A stretch of 48,481 bases of DNA from Clostridia bacterium (GTDB lineage Bacteria > Bacillota > Clostridia > Christensenellales > Borkfalkiaceae). Location of the stretch: assembly GCA_900769565.1 (NCBI GenBank), contig CAAGHC010000068.1:1-48481 (forward strand), in the 5' to 3' direction. The notes beneath the pieces are model-generated. The model did not search any database and was not told the origin of the DNA. It was given only the letters and a program-made list of their open reading frames with translations. How positions within the stretch are numbered: the stretch's first letter is position 1; every line of letters begins with the position of its first letter. The position numbers and the translations under genes are program-made. Of this stretch, positions 1 through 7,954 are shown piece by piece.

Positions 1-1432
1 ACCCTTTATAGATATGTTTATATTTTGTATCACCGTAAGTATCGCCCGTGATTTCACCACCGAAGAATTCCTTTATCAATCTAGCATCCGACTTGCCGGA
101 TAGATAAAGCGTACCACCCTTTTTAACGTAGTCGATAAACTTTAAAATTTCAGGATTGTTAAAGGTTTCAAGCGCAGGCGCTATTATAAGTTTGTAACGG
201 TCTAAATTGTCAAGCGCACCGTTAGCAATTTCTCTAAACGGTATATGGTTTTCAATTAGCGTTCTAGCAGTAGATAGTGCGCATTCTTTGTTGTACGGTC
301 TGCCGTCCGACGAAAACTGCGTGGTACTGTCAAAATATACTGCTACGTTTGCATCTAGTTCACCCTTGTCCATATATTTATCGTAAGGTAACATCTTTGC
401 AAACACTCTGCCTAGCCTGTCGTAAACACGTGTATCCATTCCCCCGTCAGGGTCAATGGCATCAATAATAAGCGTTGCACCGTGGTGGCAAGCGGCTAGC
501 ATTACTTCCGATTCAAGTTCTAGTTCGGGCTTGGTTATAGTGTGTTGACGTAGTTTGTTATTAAAACGACAAGTCATGTATTCAAAAGGTTGGTTCTTGG
601 TTATCTCATAATAATACTTGCAGGTAAAAGAGTGATTATATAAATCACCGTACAAGTCCCCACCCGTAAATTCACAAGCCTCGTTTATACCCTCGGTTGA
701 ACCTGCAAGCCAGTCACATGCAACGACTGCCGCAAAGTTAAGTTCTACCGTAGTGTTAGGTAAAAAGCGTTTAGTGGTCGTTTCTGCATACTTTGCAAAC
801 TCTACCATCCATTGTTGACGCTTTTTAACCAAAGTTCTCCATCTCTCGTCCTGCCAATCAATTTTTTCAGGCATAGGACCGCCAACTTCTTTTTCCCAAC
901 GTGCCTTACAAGCATCACAATGGCAAACTACTTCCCAGTACGGCATATCGAAAAATATTCCGTCTAAATTCGGGAACTGCTCGCCTATCTCTTTCATTTG
1001 TTCCACTAAAAACTCACGGTATTCTTTATTATTAGGACAGCATAAGCCGTATCTTTGACCGTGGTCGCCCCACACCGTTCCATCAGCGTATCTAATTTGC
1101 CATTCGGGGTGCGTTGCCGCCGCCCAGTTGTTAAAGATAAGGCTGTAATAAGCAACGACTTTCATTCCCCCTGCCTGACACTTATCTATAAGTTCGTTCA
1201 TCTTTCTTGGGTTTTTTTTAAAATACTTATGCGTATATCCGGACTTGGACGGATAGTAACTTATACCCGTGTGTGATTGAAGATATATCATAGGCGACTG
1301 CACGTGCGCCTTTTTCATGTTATTATAATATTCGTCTGGGTTGAACTTAGCCATAAAATCGTCGTTCCAGTCGGCAACGTGAATGTCAACTAGATTACGC
1401 CTATACACGCCTTTATACCACTTTTCTTTCAT
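1..1432 (-). CDS. GHL6/GH42-like glycoside hydrolase, C-terminus cut by window edge
   Basis: My translation of the minus strand gives 477 codons with no stop before the left edge, so the gene is truncated at its 3' end. The start ATG at 1432 follows an AAGGAG site. Residues ~15-240 look like a TIM barrel of the hypothetical glycosyl hydrolase 6 type. They include 'DGIFFDMPYW' (Asp162 a candidate catalytic acid) followed by a CxCxxC cluster (C170, C172, C175), common in that family. Residues ~320-470 resemble a beta-galactosidase trimerisation-type domain ('LIIAPALE', 'YVKKGGTLYLSG'). There is no signal peptide, so it is probably cytoplasmic and acts on imported oligosaccharides. The substrate is unknown; galactosidase or fucosidase activity are both possible. 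It diverges from the AraC gene and carries a copy of the shared box upstream, so it is a likely target of that regulator. Confidence 0.8.
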   Translation of the reverse strand, partial: MKEKWYKGVYRRNLVDIHVADWNDDFMAKFNPDEYYNNMKKAHVQSPMIYLQSHTGISYYPSKSGYTHKYFKKNPRKMNELIDKCQAGGMKVVAYYSLIFNNWAAATHPEWQIRYADGTVWGDHGQRYGLCCPNNKEYREFLVEQMKEIGEQFPNLDGIFFDMPYWEVVCHCDACKARWEKEVGGPMPEKIDWQDERWRTLVKKRQQWMVEFAKYAETTTKRFLPNTTVELNFAAVVACDWLAGSTEGINEACEFTGGDLYGDLYNHSFTCKYYYEITKNQPFEYMTCRFNNKLRQHTITKPELELESEVMLAACHHGATLIIDAIDPDGGMDTRVYDRLGRVFAKMLPYDKYMDKGELDANVAVYFDSTTQFSSDGRPYNKECALSTARTLIENHIPFREIANGALDNLDRYKLIIAPALETFNNPEILKFIDYVKKGGTLYLSGKSDARLIKEFFGGEITGDTYGDTKYKHIYKG

Positions 1433-1508
1433 GGAAATATTCTCCTTGCTTTTTGCTATATTATATAATGAAAAGTTCTTAAAAAATATATAATCTTTTA
1501 CCTTAAAC

Positions 1509-1523
1509 GTGTAAAATCTTCCG
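1509..1523 (-). promoter_or_regulatory. Candidate AraC-family operator, copy A
   Basis: On the minus strand this reads CGGAAGATTTTACAC, identical at all 15 positions to 2505-2519 on the plus strand. Similarity continues downstream (GTTTAAGGTAA here, TTTTTAGGTTAA there). A possible -10 (TATATT, 1490-1485) starts 18 nt downstream, with no good -35. This is the arrangement expected when an activator takes the place of the -35. The regulator assignment is inferred from the adjacent AraC gene. Confidence 0.6.
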
Positions 1524-1550
1524 AAAGGTTGGATAATTTTAATGCTATTA

Positions 1551-1579
1551 TTGACTTTTTATTTTTGTGAAAGTATAAT
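1551..1579 (+). promoter_or_regulatory. Sigma-A-type promoter of the AraC-family gene
   Basis: TTGACT (1551-1556), a 17-bp spacer and TATAAT (1574-1579) form a near-perfect promoter. The ATG of the regulator gene is at 1586, six bases after the -10, which is about where transcription should begin. The message is therefore expected to be leaderless, and no ribosome binding site is present. Confidence 0.75.
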
Positions 1580-1585
1580 TAAAGT

Positions 1586-2416
1586 ATGATTATCACTTTT
1601 AACAAACAAAAACTTACTACACTATTAAACCATTTAGGCAAACTTACGGGCACGGCGCTTTGTTTTTGGGATAAAGACTTTAACGAAGTTGCTTCTTCTA
1701 ATCACGACGGAAAATATTGCAACGCGATTAGGTCGGATAAGAATAGGCTTTCCAACTGTATGCTGTCTGATGCCGAGAACTTTATTAAGGCTAAATCGCT
1801 TGGAAAAACTTTTACGTACACCTGCCACGCAGGGCTTACCGAATCGGTTACCCCCGTATACTTTAACGACGTTATCGTAGGATACGTTATTATAGGTAGA
1901 TTTAGAGATAAGGAACGGGTTTTTTCCACAAAAGAAAACGCTCGCTCTTGCCTTGAAAAATATGGTATATGCAATAAGGAAAATCTTGATTATTACGACG
2001 TTATACCAGAACTATCAAACGACGATATTAAATCTATAACCGAGATTTTAGAGTGGAGTTTGAAGGGCTTTTTGCAAGAAGGCGGGGTAAAAATTGACCG
2101 AGATATTTTGGCGCTTTCAATTGAAGAATACGTTAAGGAACATTTAAATAGCACCATAACGGTAGAAACGATAGCGCAAGAATTTTTTCTATCTAAACAT
2201 GCGTTATACAATCTATTTGAGCGCAGTTTCCACCAAACGGTTAACGATTTTATTAACACTCAAAGAATAAATAAGGCAAAAGAACTTTTACTATCGACTA
2301 GCAAGTCAATATCCCAAATAGCAGAAGAAATCGGATTTTGCGATTACAACTATTTTATAAGAGTATTTAAAAAATACACGCATACGACCCCGAATAAATA
2401 TCGAACTAACGTTTAA
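1586..2416 (+). CDS. AraC-family transcriptional regulator with PocR sensory domain
   Basis: This 276-residue DNA-binding regulator has an N-terminal PocR-type ligand-sensing domain (about residues 5-165), recognisable by 'CNAIR', 'CMLSDA' and 'YTCHAGLTE...VTPV'. The C-terminal AraC/XylS domain (about 175-276) has two helix-turn-helix units: 'TVETIAQEFFLSKHALYNLF' and 'SISQIAEEIGFCDYNYFIRV'. PocR domains are known to bind small hydrocarbon or sugar-derived ligands; the ligand here cannot be read from sequence. The gene sits between two probable target operons that both carry the 15-bp box, and the box core recurs before the large rhamnosidase operon. It probably activates glycan-use genes. 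The start is supported by domain length and by the promoter abutting it; no Shine-Dalgarno site is visible. Confidence 0.9.
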   Translation: MIITFNKQKLTTLLNHLGKLTGTALCFWDKDFNEVASSNHDGKYCNAIRSDKNRLSNCMLSDAENFIKAKSLGKTFTYTCHAGLTESVTPVYFNDVIVGYVIIGRFRDKERVFSTKENARSCLEKYGICNKENLDYYDVIPELSNDDIKSITEILEWSLKGFLQEGGVKIDRDILALSIEEYVKEHLNSTITVETIAQEFFLSKHALYNLFERSFHQTVNDFINTQRINKAKELLLSTSKSISQIAEEIGFCDYNYFIRVFKKYTHTTPNKYRTNV

Positions 2417-2440
2417 TGCAAACGGAACACCTACCTTTTG

Positions 2441-2480
2441 AAAGCATGGCAACTAACTTTTATTGCCGTGCTTTTTAATT
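2441..2480 (+). terminator. Intrinsic terminator of the AraC-family gene
   Basis: AAAGCATGGCAA (2441-2452) pairs over its whole length, with one G-T, with TTGCCGTGCTTT (2463-2474). A T-rich stretch follows. It lies 24 nt after the regulator stop codon. Confidence 0.75.
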
Positions 2481-2504
2481 TTTGTATAAATTTGGACGAG
2501 CCAA

Positions 2505-2545
2505 CGGAAGATTTTACACTTTTTAGGTTAATTTTTATCTATAAT
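2505..2545 (+). promoter_or_regulatory. Candidate AraC operator copy B and promoter of the isomerase operon
   Basis: CGGAAGATTTTACAC at 2505-2519 is identical to copy A. A good -10, TATAAT, lies at 2540-2545, but the -35 position (2517-2522) is a poor match and overlaps the end of the box. This fits activator-dependent transcription of the isomerase-epimerase operon starting at 2615. Confidence 0.6.
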
Positions 2546-2614
2546 TATTTATTGCACCGTGTTAACTTATAGTTAATAACGTATAAACGTGTTTGTAATT
2601 ATAGGAGTAATATT

Positions 2615-4021
2615 ATGGAAAAAACTCAAATGACTTTTGCACTATATTTTGGCAATCGTGGTTTCTTTCCCGGTGAAGTAATCGCAGATGCAAGGCGTGA
2701 AATGATTCAAGCGGTAACGCAATTAGGTTTTAATTACGTATGTTTGGACCAAAACAAAACCAAGTTCGGGGCTGTTGAAACCATTGAAGAAGGCAAACTT
2801 TACGCACAATTTTTAAAAGAACATCAAGATGAAATAGACGGCATAATTTTATGCTTGCCTAACTTTGGGGATGAAAACGGTGCTTATTACGCTTTTAAGG
2901 ATACGAATCTTCCCATTTTGGTACAAGCATATCCGGAAGAAATCGGTAAAATGGATTTTGCGCACAGGCGCGACGCTTTATGCGGAAAACTTGCTATGTG
3001 CAACGTACTTCGTCAAGCAGGTATCAAGTTTACTTTGACGGAAAAATTCGTTGCTTCACCGCTTTCTAAAGATTTTGAAAAAGACTTAATATCTTTTGCT
3101 GGAACTTGCCGTGTCGTTAAGGGCTTTAAGTCTTTCACTATCGGTGCGATAGGTGCTAGAACTACTGCTTTTAAGACGGTTAGAATAGACGAAATAGCAC
3201 TACAAAAAAAGCATATTAACGTGGAAACCATAGACCTTTCTATAGTATTTTCCATCATGGACAGTTTGAGTGACGACGATATTAAAGATAAAGTTGAACA
3301 TTATTTATCAATTGCTGATTTTGGGAAATATCCCCCCGTTAAAGTTAAAAACATAGCAAAACTTGGCGTTGCTATCGACAAACTAATTTCCGATTACGGG
3401 CTTGACTCGATAGCGATAAGGTGTTGGGATGAACTACAAAAAAGATACGGCATAGCGCCCTGTCTAATCCTTTGCGACCTTAACGAAAAAGGCATTTATT
3501 CTGCTTGTGAATTAGACGTAAGTAATAGCGTTATGATGAGAGCGACTGGTCTTGCAGCCGACTTCCCCGTAATGCTTTTCGACGTAAATAATAACTACGG
3601 TGATAGAACTGACTGCGCAATATTCTTCCATTGCGGACCAGCCCCCGCATCACTCATGGCAGAAAAAGGTACAATCCAAGAACATTTAATGTTCAAAAAA
3701 ACTTACGGGGAAGGTTCAGGCGTTGGTATTTCGGTTGGTAAGATTGCACTTGGCGAAGTTACGGTTGCAAGCCTAAAGACTGAAAATGGACAAATTCACT
3801 CTTTCGTAACCGAAGGTGAACTCGTGGACGAACCTATTGAAGAAAGCTTTTTCGGTTGTGGAATGGTATTTAAAAAGGACGATAACGACATCAATAAAAT
3901 GTTAACTTACATGGCTAAAAACGGTTATCGCCACCACGTTGCGATAACTAAAGGGTGTTGGAAAAACGCTATACACGAGGCGTTTGACAATTATCTTGGA
4001 ATTAACGTTGATAAAATTTAA
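2615..4021 (+). CDS. L-fucose/L-arabinose isomerase-family protein
   Basis: This 468-residue cytoplasmic protein is probably an aldose-ketose isomerase. Its C-terminal half carries the FucI/AraA catalytic pattern: Glu299 in 'CELDVS', Asp323 in 'MLFDVNN' and His339 in 'FFHCGPAP', the positions expected for metal-binding and catalytic residues in L-fucose isomerase. It is shorter than classical FucI (about 590 residues) and typical of the 'L-fucose isomerase-like' branch, so the exact sugar is open: fucose, rhamnose-like or arabinose-like. The start has AGGAG at 2603-2607. It forms an operon with the epimerase gene, 15 nt downstream. Control by the neighbouring AraC regulator is inferred from the shared box. 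Confidence 0.8.
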   Translation: MEKTQMTFALYFGNRGFFPGEVIADARREMIQAVTQLGFNYVCLDQNKTKFGAVETIEEGKLYAQFLKEHQDEIDGIILCLPNFGDENGAYYAFKDTNLPILVQAYPEEIGKMDFAHRRDALCGKLAMCNVLRQAGIKFTLTEKFVASPLSKDFEKDLISFAGTCRVVKGFKSFTIGAIGARTTAFKTVRIDEIALQKKHINVETIDLSIVFSIMDSLSDDDIKDKVEHYLSIADFGKYPPVKVKNIAKLGVAIDKLISDYGLDSIAIRCWDELQKRYGIAPCLILCDLNEKGIYSACELDVSNSVMMRATGLAADFPVMLFDVNNNYGDRTDCAIFFHCGPAPASLMAEKGTIQEHLMFKKTYGEGSGVGISVGKIALGEVTVASLKTENGQIHSFVTEGELVDEPIEESFFGCGMVFKKDDNDINKMLTYMAKNGYRHHVAITKGCWKNAIHEAFDNYLGINVDKI

Positions 4022-4036
4022 TTTAAGGGGTATATC

Positions 4037-4927
4037 ATGAATAAATTAGGTATTTTTGTAAATTTTTGGGAAAAATCTTGGGATATCGACTATAAATATT
4101 ATATCGATAAAGTTGCAAAGCTTGGTTACGACATTTTAGAATTTCAAGCACAACCACTTCTGGATATTGACGACTGCGATTGTAAAGCTATAAAAAAATA
4201 TGCAGACGAAAAAGGCATTAAACTCTCTTACAGTCTAGGTCTTAACATGAAATACGACGTGGCAAGCAAGGACAAACAAATTCGTGACGGTGGCATAAAG
4301 TATCTTTCAGACATAGTTAGAAAAATAGCCGTTATGGACGGCGAACTTTTCTCTGGTGTAACCTATTGTGGTTGGGGTGTTCCCGCCCACTTTGTAGACC
4401 AACAGGAAAAGGAAGATATGTTCTGCCGTTCGGTTGACAGCATGAAACAAGTTATGAAAGTTGCAGAAAGCGAAGGCGTTACCGTTTGTTGCGAGGCTGT
4501 AAACCGCTTTGAATCACCACTTATTAATACTGCAAAAGAGGCTATTAAATACGCTGATATGGTTGATAGCCCTAACGTTGGTATCCATCTAGATACTTAC
4601 CACATGAATATAGAAGAAGATAATATCGGTGATGCTATTCGCTTGGTTGGCAAACGTTTGCGCCACTTCCACACGGGCGAAAATAACCGTAACGTTCCCG
4701 GCAGAGGTCATATAAACTGGGATGAAATTTTCAGAGCGCTTAAAGACGTAGATTATAAGAATGATATAGTTTCCGAACCGTTTTTACAAATGGGTAACGA
4801 AGTAGGTTACGACATTCGTGTTTGGCGTGAAATTCTTGCTAATCCTAACGAAGAAAAGTTAGATAGCGAAGCGAAGTTCTTACTTGACTTTACCAAAATG
4901 ATGCTACACAAATACAATTTAGACTAA
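4037..4927 (+). CDS. D-tagatose/D-psicose (allulose) 3-epimerase-family protein
   Basis: This 296-residue TIM-barrel protein closely follows the clostridial D-psicose 3-epimerase pattern. The four metal-binding residues are present: Glu153 ('CCEAVNRFE'), Asp186 ('HLDTYHMNIEED'), His212 ('FHTGENNR') and Glu247 ('SEPF'). Arg218 and 'VPGRGHINW' also match. The family inverts C3 of free ketoses using Mn or Co. Following an isomerase gene, it plausibly converts the ketose made by that enzyme into the epimer accepted downstream. Its real substrate could be a 6-deoxyketose rather than psicose. A GGGG ribosome site precedes the ATG, and a strong terminator follows. Confidence 0.88.
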   Translation: MNKLGIFVNFWEKSWDIDYKYYIDKVAKLGYDILEFQAQPLLDIDDCDCKAIKKYADEKGIKLSYSLGLNMKYDVASKDKQIRDGGIKYLSDIVRKIAVMDGELFSGVTYCGWGVPAHFVDQQEKEDMFCRSVDSMKQVMKVAESEGVTVCCEAVNRFESPLINTAKEAIKYADMVDSPNVGIHLDTYHMNIEEDNIGDAIRLVGKRLRHFHTGENNRNVPGRGHINWDEIFRALKDVDYKNDIVSEPFLQMGNEVGYDIRVWREILANPNEEKLDSEAKFLLDFTKMMLHKYNLD

Positions 4928-4946
4928 ACAAAAGTTTTTAATAGAA

Positions 4947-4980
4947 AACACCCCAAGAAACTAGTCTTGGGGTGTTTTTT
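4947..4980. terminator. Bidirectional intrinsic terminator
   Basis: A perfect 12-bp stem, AACACCCCAAGA (4947-4958) with TCTTGGGGTGTT (4965-4976), has a 6-nt loop. T runs follow on the plus strand, and a shorter T-rich tail follows on the minus strand. It separates the convergent epimerase and sigE transcripts. Confidence 0.9.
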
Positions 4981-5008
4981 ATTTATATAACGTATATATT
5001 TTATTAAA

Positions 5009-5107
5009 TTAAAACTCGTCGTAAACGGCTTGACCTTGTGAATAATATTTTTCAAACTCTTCTTTCGGGACCATACTTCCACCCGTTGCCCAAACCAAAT
5101 ACGTCAC
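5009..5107 (-). CDS. Possible 32-residue small ORF or gene remnant after sigE
   Basis: A GTG at 5107 opens a frame of 32 codons ending in TAA at 5009. The composition looks protein-like ('VPKEEFEKYYSQGQAVYDEF'). The frame stays open upstream into the sigE 3' end in another phase. No ribosome binding site is visible, and an internal ATG (residue 12) is an alternative start. It could be a short conserved sporulation-associated protein, a degraded gene, or chance. I do not recognise it. Confidence 0.25.
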   Translation of the reverse strand: MTYLVWATGGSMVPKEEFEKYYSQGQAVYDEF

Positions 5108-5117
5108 TATAACTAAT

Positions 5118-5828
5118 CTATACCATTTTAGAAAACTCTTTCTTTAGCCTAACGATAATCTTTTTTTCTAATCTCGATATGTAACTTTGCGAAATTCCAA
5201 GCATATCTGCAACTTCCCTTTGCGTTTTTTCATCACTGCCGTTAAGCCCGTAACGAAGTTCCATAATTTCCCTTTCTCTGCTGGACAATTTAGTAAGTGC
5301 AACGCCTAACAGTTCGGTTTCCACACCGTTTTCTATTTTTTTATAGACAACGTCCCCGTCAGTACCCATAACGTCGGATAGCATAAGTTCATTGCCTTCC
5401 CAGTCGGTATTTAACGGCTCGTCAAAGGAAACTTCACTCTTTAATTTTACCGTTCGGCGTAGGTGCATTAAAATCTCGTTTTCTATACAGCGTGATGCGT
5501 ATGTTGCAAGTTTAATGTTTTTATCAGCGTTGAACGAGTTTACTGCTTTTATTAAACCTATCGTGCCTACGGAAACCAAGTCGTCAAGGTCAACCCCCGT
5601 ATTTTCAAACCTGCGTGCAATGTACACTACTAATCGCAAATTATGTTCTATAAGTTTGTCCCTAACGTCTTTTTGCCCATCTGATAAAAGCGCAACCATC
5701 TCTGCCTCTTCTTCTGCCGTAAACGGCGTGGGCAAAACTTCCCCACCACCCATAAAGCGCAATATATCCGTGCTTAACGAAAATAGTTTAACAAACTTTT
5801 TCAATTTCAAAAATGCTTTTTTTATCAT
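5118..5828 (-). CDS. sigE: Sporulation sigma factor sigma-E (pro-sigma-E)
   Basis: This 236-residue mother-cell sigma factor is made as an inactive precursor. A basic, hydrophobic pro-sequence fills about residues 1-27, just before 'MGGGEVLP'. Region 2 follows ('LIEHNLRLVVYIARRFENTG', 'GTIGLIKAVNSF', 'ATYASRCIENEILM'). Region 4 carries the DNA-binding helix ('MLGISQSYISRLEKK'). Identity to clostridial and Bacillus SigE is obvious throughout. The start has a GGAGGT site lying inside the 3' end of spoIIGA; the genes overlap by 41 nt, which suggests translational coupling. sigG does not follow, unlike the usual spoIIGA-sigE-sigG order. Confidence 0.95.
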   Translation of the reverse strand: MIKKAFLKLKKFVKLFSLSTDILRFMGGGEVLPTPFTAEEEAEMVALLSDGQKDVRDKLIEHNLRLVVYIARRFENTGVDLDDLVSVGTIGLIKAVNSFNADKNIKLATYASRCIENEILMHLRRTVKLKSEVSFDEPLNTDWEGNELMLSDVMGTDGDVVYKKIENGVETELLGVALTKLSSREREIMELRYGLNGSDEKTQREVADMLGISQSYISRLEKKIIVRLKKEFSKMV

Positions 5829-6615
5829 CTATTACCTCCATTAACGACGGGTGCAGAATAACGCCGAAACCGTCCCCCACTTTTGGTGTTATAACTACGC
5901 TGACGTTATAATATATATTCCACTTGTCCCCGTTATATATCTTTAATTGCTCTAAAATAAACGCCTTTTTTACACTATCGCCCGTTACGGTAGTAACGGT
6001 CAAATCTTTTAGTTTTATTCTTCCTAAACTTTTAACTATAAACTGCTCTGCTAGCCTTTTTTCACAAACGATTACGGGGTTAAACCCGTCGTAAAGTCCG
6101 TTGCCCGTATCGAAAAAACCTTTGTTCTTGACCGTTACGCCCCCAGCCGTCATCTCTATATCGACGATTAACGCTTTTACGTCCTTTTTTCTATAAAGAT
6201 GTTTTATAACGCCCAAGCAAAACCGTGAAAGTATATACACGGGTAAAAACATAAGCGCTATGGAAATTTCGCTAGAATAATCTAGCCCTAAAATTGAAAA
6301 CACGCCCATGATTGCGCCACCCGTCAAAAAAGTATAAAAGAAAAACACACACGCGTTCACGTAAAAAGACTTAAATGTTTTATAGTTAGTAGATAATAGC
6401 ACCAAAAGCAGACCCATTAAAAGTTTAATAGCGACCGTGATTACAGGGCTAAATATTAAAAGCGGGAATAAAAGCGCCTGCACCGCGCCCAAAAAAGCGC
6501 AAAAGAAAAGCCTACCTTCTCTTACGGACATGCCTGTAAGTGCGAAAGTGGCTTTAAGTAGCAGATAGTCTATAACAAAATTGTCTATTAAAACGTATTC
6601 GATATAAACGGTCAT
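5788..6615 (-). CDS. spoIIGA: Pro-sigma-E processing peptidase SpoIIGA
   Basis: This 275-residue membrane aspartic protease processes pro-sigma-E at the sporulation septum. The N-terminal ~135 residues hold several hydrophobic segments. The soluble C-terminal half carries the aspartic motif 'GFFDTGNGL' with Asp169, matching the catalytic Asp of Bacillus SpoIIGA. I take the ATG at 6615 ('MTVYIEYV', a typical family N-terminus) over an upstream GTG at 6645, because a GGGGG stretch sits five bases before it. It overlaps sigE, the gene for its substrate, by 41 nt. Confidence 0.92.
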   Translation of the reverse strand: MTVYIEYVLIDNFVIDYLLLKATFALTGMSVREGRLFFCAFLGAVQALLFPLLIFSPVITVAIKLLMGLLLVLLSTNYKTFKSFYVNACVFFFYTFLTGGAIMGVFSILGLDYSSEISIALMFLPVYILSRFCLGVIKHLYRKKDVKALIVDIEMTAGGVTVKNKGFFDTGNGLYDGFNPVIVCEKRLAEQFIVKSLGRIKLKDLTVTTVTGDSVKKAFILEQLKIYNGDKWNIYYNVSVVITPKVGDGFGVILHPSLMEVIDDKKSIFEIEKVC

Positions 6616-6729
6616 TTTCGCCCCCGTGCAAAAAAATTTTAACACAGGGCGATATTTAATTAAGGTAATTTTTTTTGGTTTTAAGTTGTATTTTGTCGGT
6701 TATGTTTTTGTTTAACGACGTTCAAAAGA

Positions 6730-7839
6730 TTATTTCATAAACGCCATAATAATATCGTTTTGAACGTATAAATACTCGTCTAAAATAGTAAGTTTATCAC
6801 CGTCTAAATTTAAGAATTGCGCTTTTTTCTTAAGCGCGTCGGCATACTTAACTTTAAAGTCTAAATTGAATAAACGATTAAATTCGGATATGCTTATGCC
6901 GTCCGACGTGCGTAGCCCTAGCATGATAAATTCAAACTCGGCATCGTCGCCCGTAATCTCATCACGAGAAATTTCCGGATTTTTGTTAAATATAACGGCA
7001 TTTAAGTATTCGTCAATTTTAAAGGTATTAGTAAATCGATATCCGTCCATGAACGAACTTGCAGAAACGCCCACGCCTATATATTCACCACGCTTCCAGT
7101 AGTTAAGATTGTGGCGAGAACGGTAACCATCTAAACAGAAATTAGAAACTTCGTAGCGTGAAAAACCTTTTTCCTTAAGGTAGTTTACAGTTTGGTCGTA
7201 AATATCGGCAACTTCGTCGTCTGATAAAAGTTCACCGTTAAGATAATCGGTATAAATAGGCGTGCCAACTTCAGGGGTAAGGGCGTAAACGGAAATATGC
7301 TTTACACCGCCTGCTAGCGCTAAATCTATCGTCTTTTTAACCTGCTCTGCCGTTTGGTCATGAAGCCCGATTAAGACGTCTGCGCTCAAATTTTCGCCTT
7401 TAAGAAGATTGCAACAAAGCAAAAAGTCCTTTGCGGTATGTATACGGTTAAGGCGCTTTAACTGGTCGTCAAAACCCGTTTGCAAACCGATAGAAAAACG
7501 GTTGATGCCAACTTTTTTATATTCGTCAATTTTTTCTTTATCTACCGTACCGGGATTAAGTTCAATAGTTATTTCCGCATCTTTTTTAACGGTAAAGAAT
7601 TTTTTAACTTGACGGATAGCGCCTAAAATAAACTTCGCATCAACAACCGACGGTGTACCACCACCTATATAAATGGTATCCACTACCGTTTTAGGATATT
7701 GCTTTGCCCTTCCTTCAATTTCACGATAAAGGCAGGCAAAATAACTTTCAGTTTTGCCTATTTCCTTTGGAAAGGACGCAAAGTCACAATAAGTGCATTT
7801 ACTTTTACAAAAAGGTACGTGTATATAAATTCCTGCCAT
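6730..7839 (-). CDS. hemW: Radical SAM heme chaperone HemW (HemN-like)
   Basis: This 369-residue cytoplasmic radical SAM protein has the CxxxCxxC iron-sulfur motif at Cys11, Cys15 and Cys18 ('FCKSKCTYCDF'), followed by 'YIGGGTPS' and 'RFSIGLQTG'. It is shorter than oxygen-independent coproporphyrinogen oxidase HemN (about 450 residues) and fits HemW, which delivers heme rather than decarboxylating the porphyrin. The ATG at 7839 is chosen because AGGAG lies just upstream and the protein starts 'MAGIYIHVPFC' as in the family. In many Bacillota hemW follows lepA; here a transporter gene and a repeat lie between them. Confidence 0.92.
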   Translation of the reverse strand: MAGIYIHVPFCKSKCTYCDFASFPKEIGKTESYFACLYREIEGRAKQYPKTVVDTIYIGGGTPSVVDAKFILGAIRQVKKFFTVKKDAEITIELNPGTVDKEKIDEYKKVGINRFSIGLQTGFDDQLKRLNRIHTAKDFLLCCNLLKGENLSADVLIGLHDQTAEQVKKTIDLALAGGVKHISVYALTPEVGTPIYTDYLNGELLSDDEVADIYDQTVNYLKEKGFSRYEVSNFCLDGYRSRHNLNYWKRGEYIGVGVSASSFMDGYRFTNTFKIDEYLNAVIFNKNPEISRDEITGDDAEFEFIMLGLRTSDGISISEFNRLFNLDFKVKYADALKKKAQFLNLDGDKLTILDEYLYVQNDIIMAFMK

Positions 7840-7861
7840 AAAAAACTCCTTTAACGATATA

Positions 7862-7890
7862 ATTATATAATGATTTGAATTTTTTAGCAA
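7862..7890 (-). promoter_or_regulatory. Promoter of hemW
   Basis: On the minus strand TTGCTA (7890-7885), a 17-bp spacer and TATAAT (7867-7862) give a good sigma-A promoter. It lies 22 nt before the hemW start and downstream of a terminator, so hemW is probably transcribed alone. Confidence 0.65.
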
Positions 7891-7897
7891 GCAAAAT

Positions 7898-7927
7898 AAT
7901 AGAGTGACGGTTTTCCGTCACTCTATT
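7898..7927 (-). terminator. Hairpin terminator after the ABC transporter gene
   Basis: A perfect 13-bp stem, AATAGAGTGACGG (7898-7910) with CCGTCACTCTATT (7915-7927), has a TTTT loop. T-rich sequence lies on both sides. It should end minus-strand transcription from the ABC transporter before the hemW promoter. Confidence 0.75.
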
Positions 7928-7954
7928 TATTTTTAGTATTTAGTTTTAAGCATT

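Noticed and set aside
1055..1276. Plus-strand frames opposite the left glycosidase gene
   Set aside because: They lack ribosome sites and family features; the minus-strand translation is clearly a glycosidase, so these are shadow frames.
6691..6699. TTTTGTCGG upstream of spoIIGA as a Spo0A box
   Set aside because: It matches only part of the TGTCGAA core, and no second box or wide-spaced sigma-A promoter could be placed with confidence, although Spo0A control of spoIIGA is known in other species.
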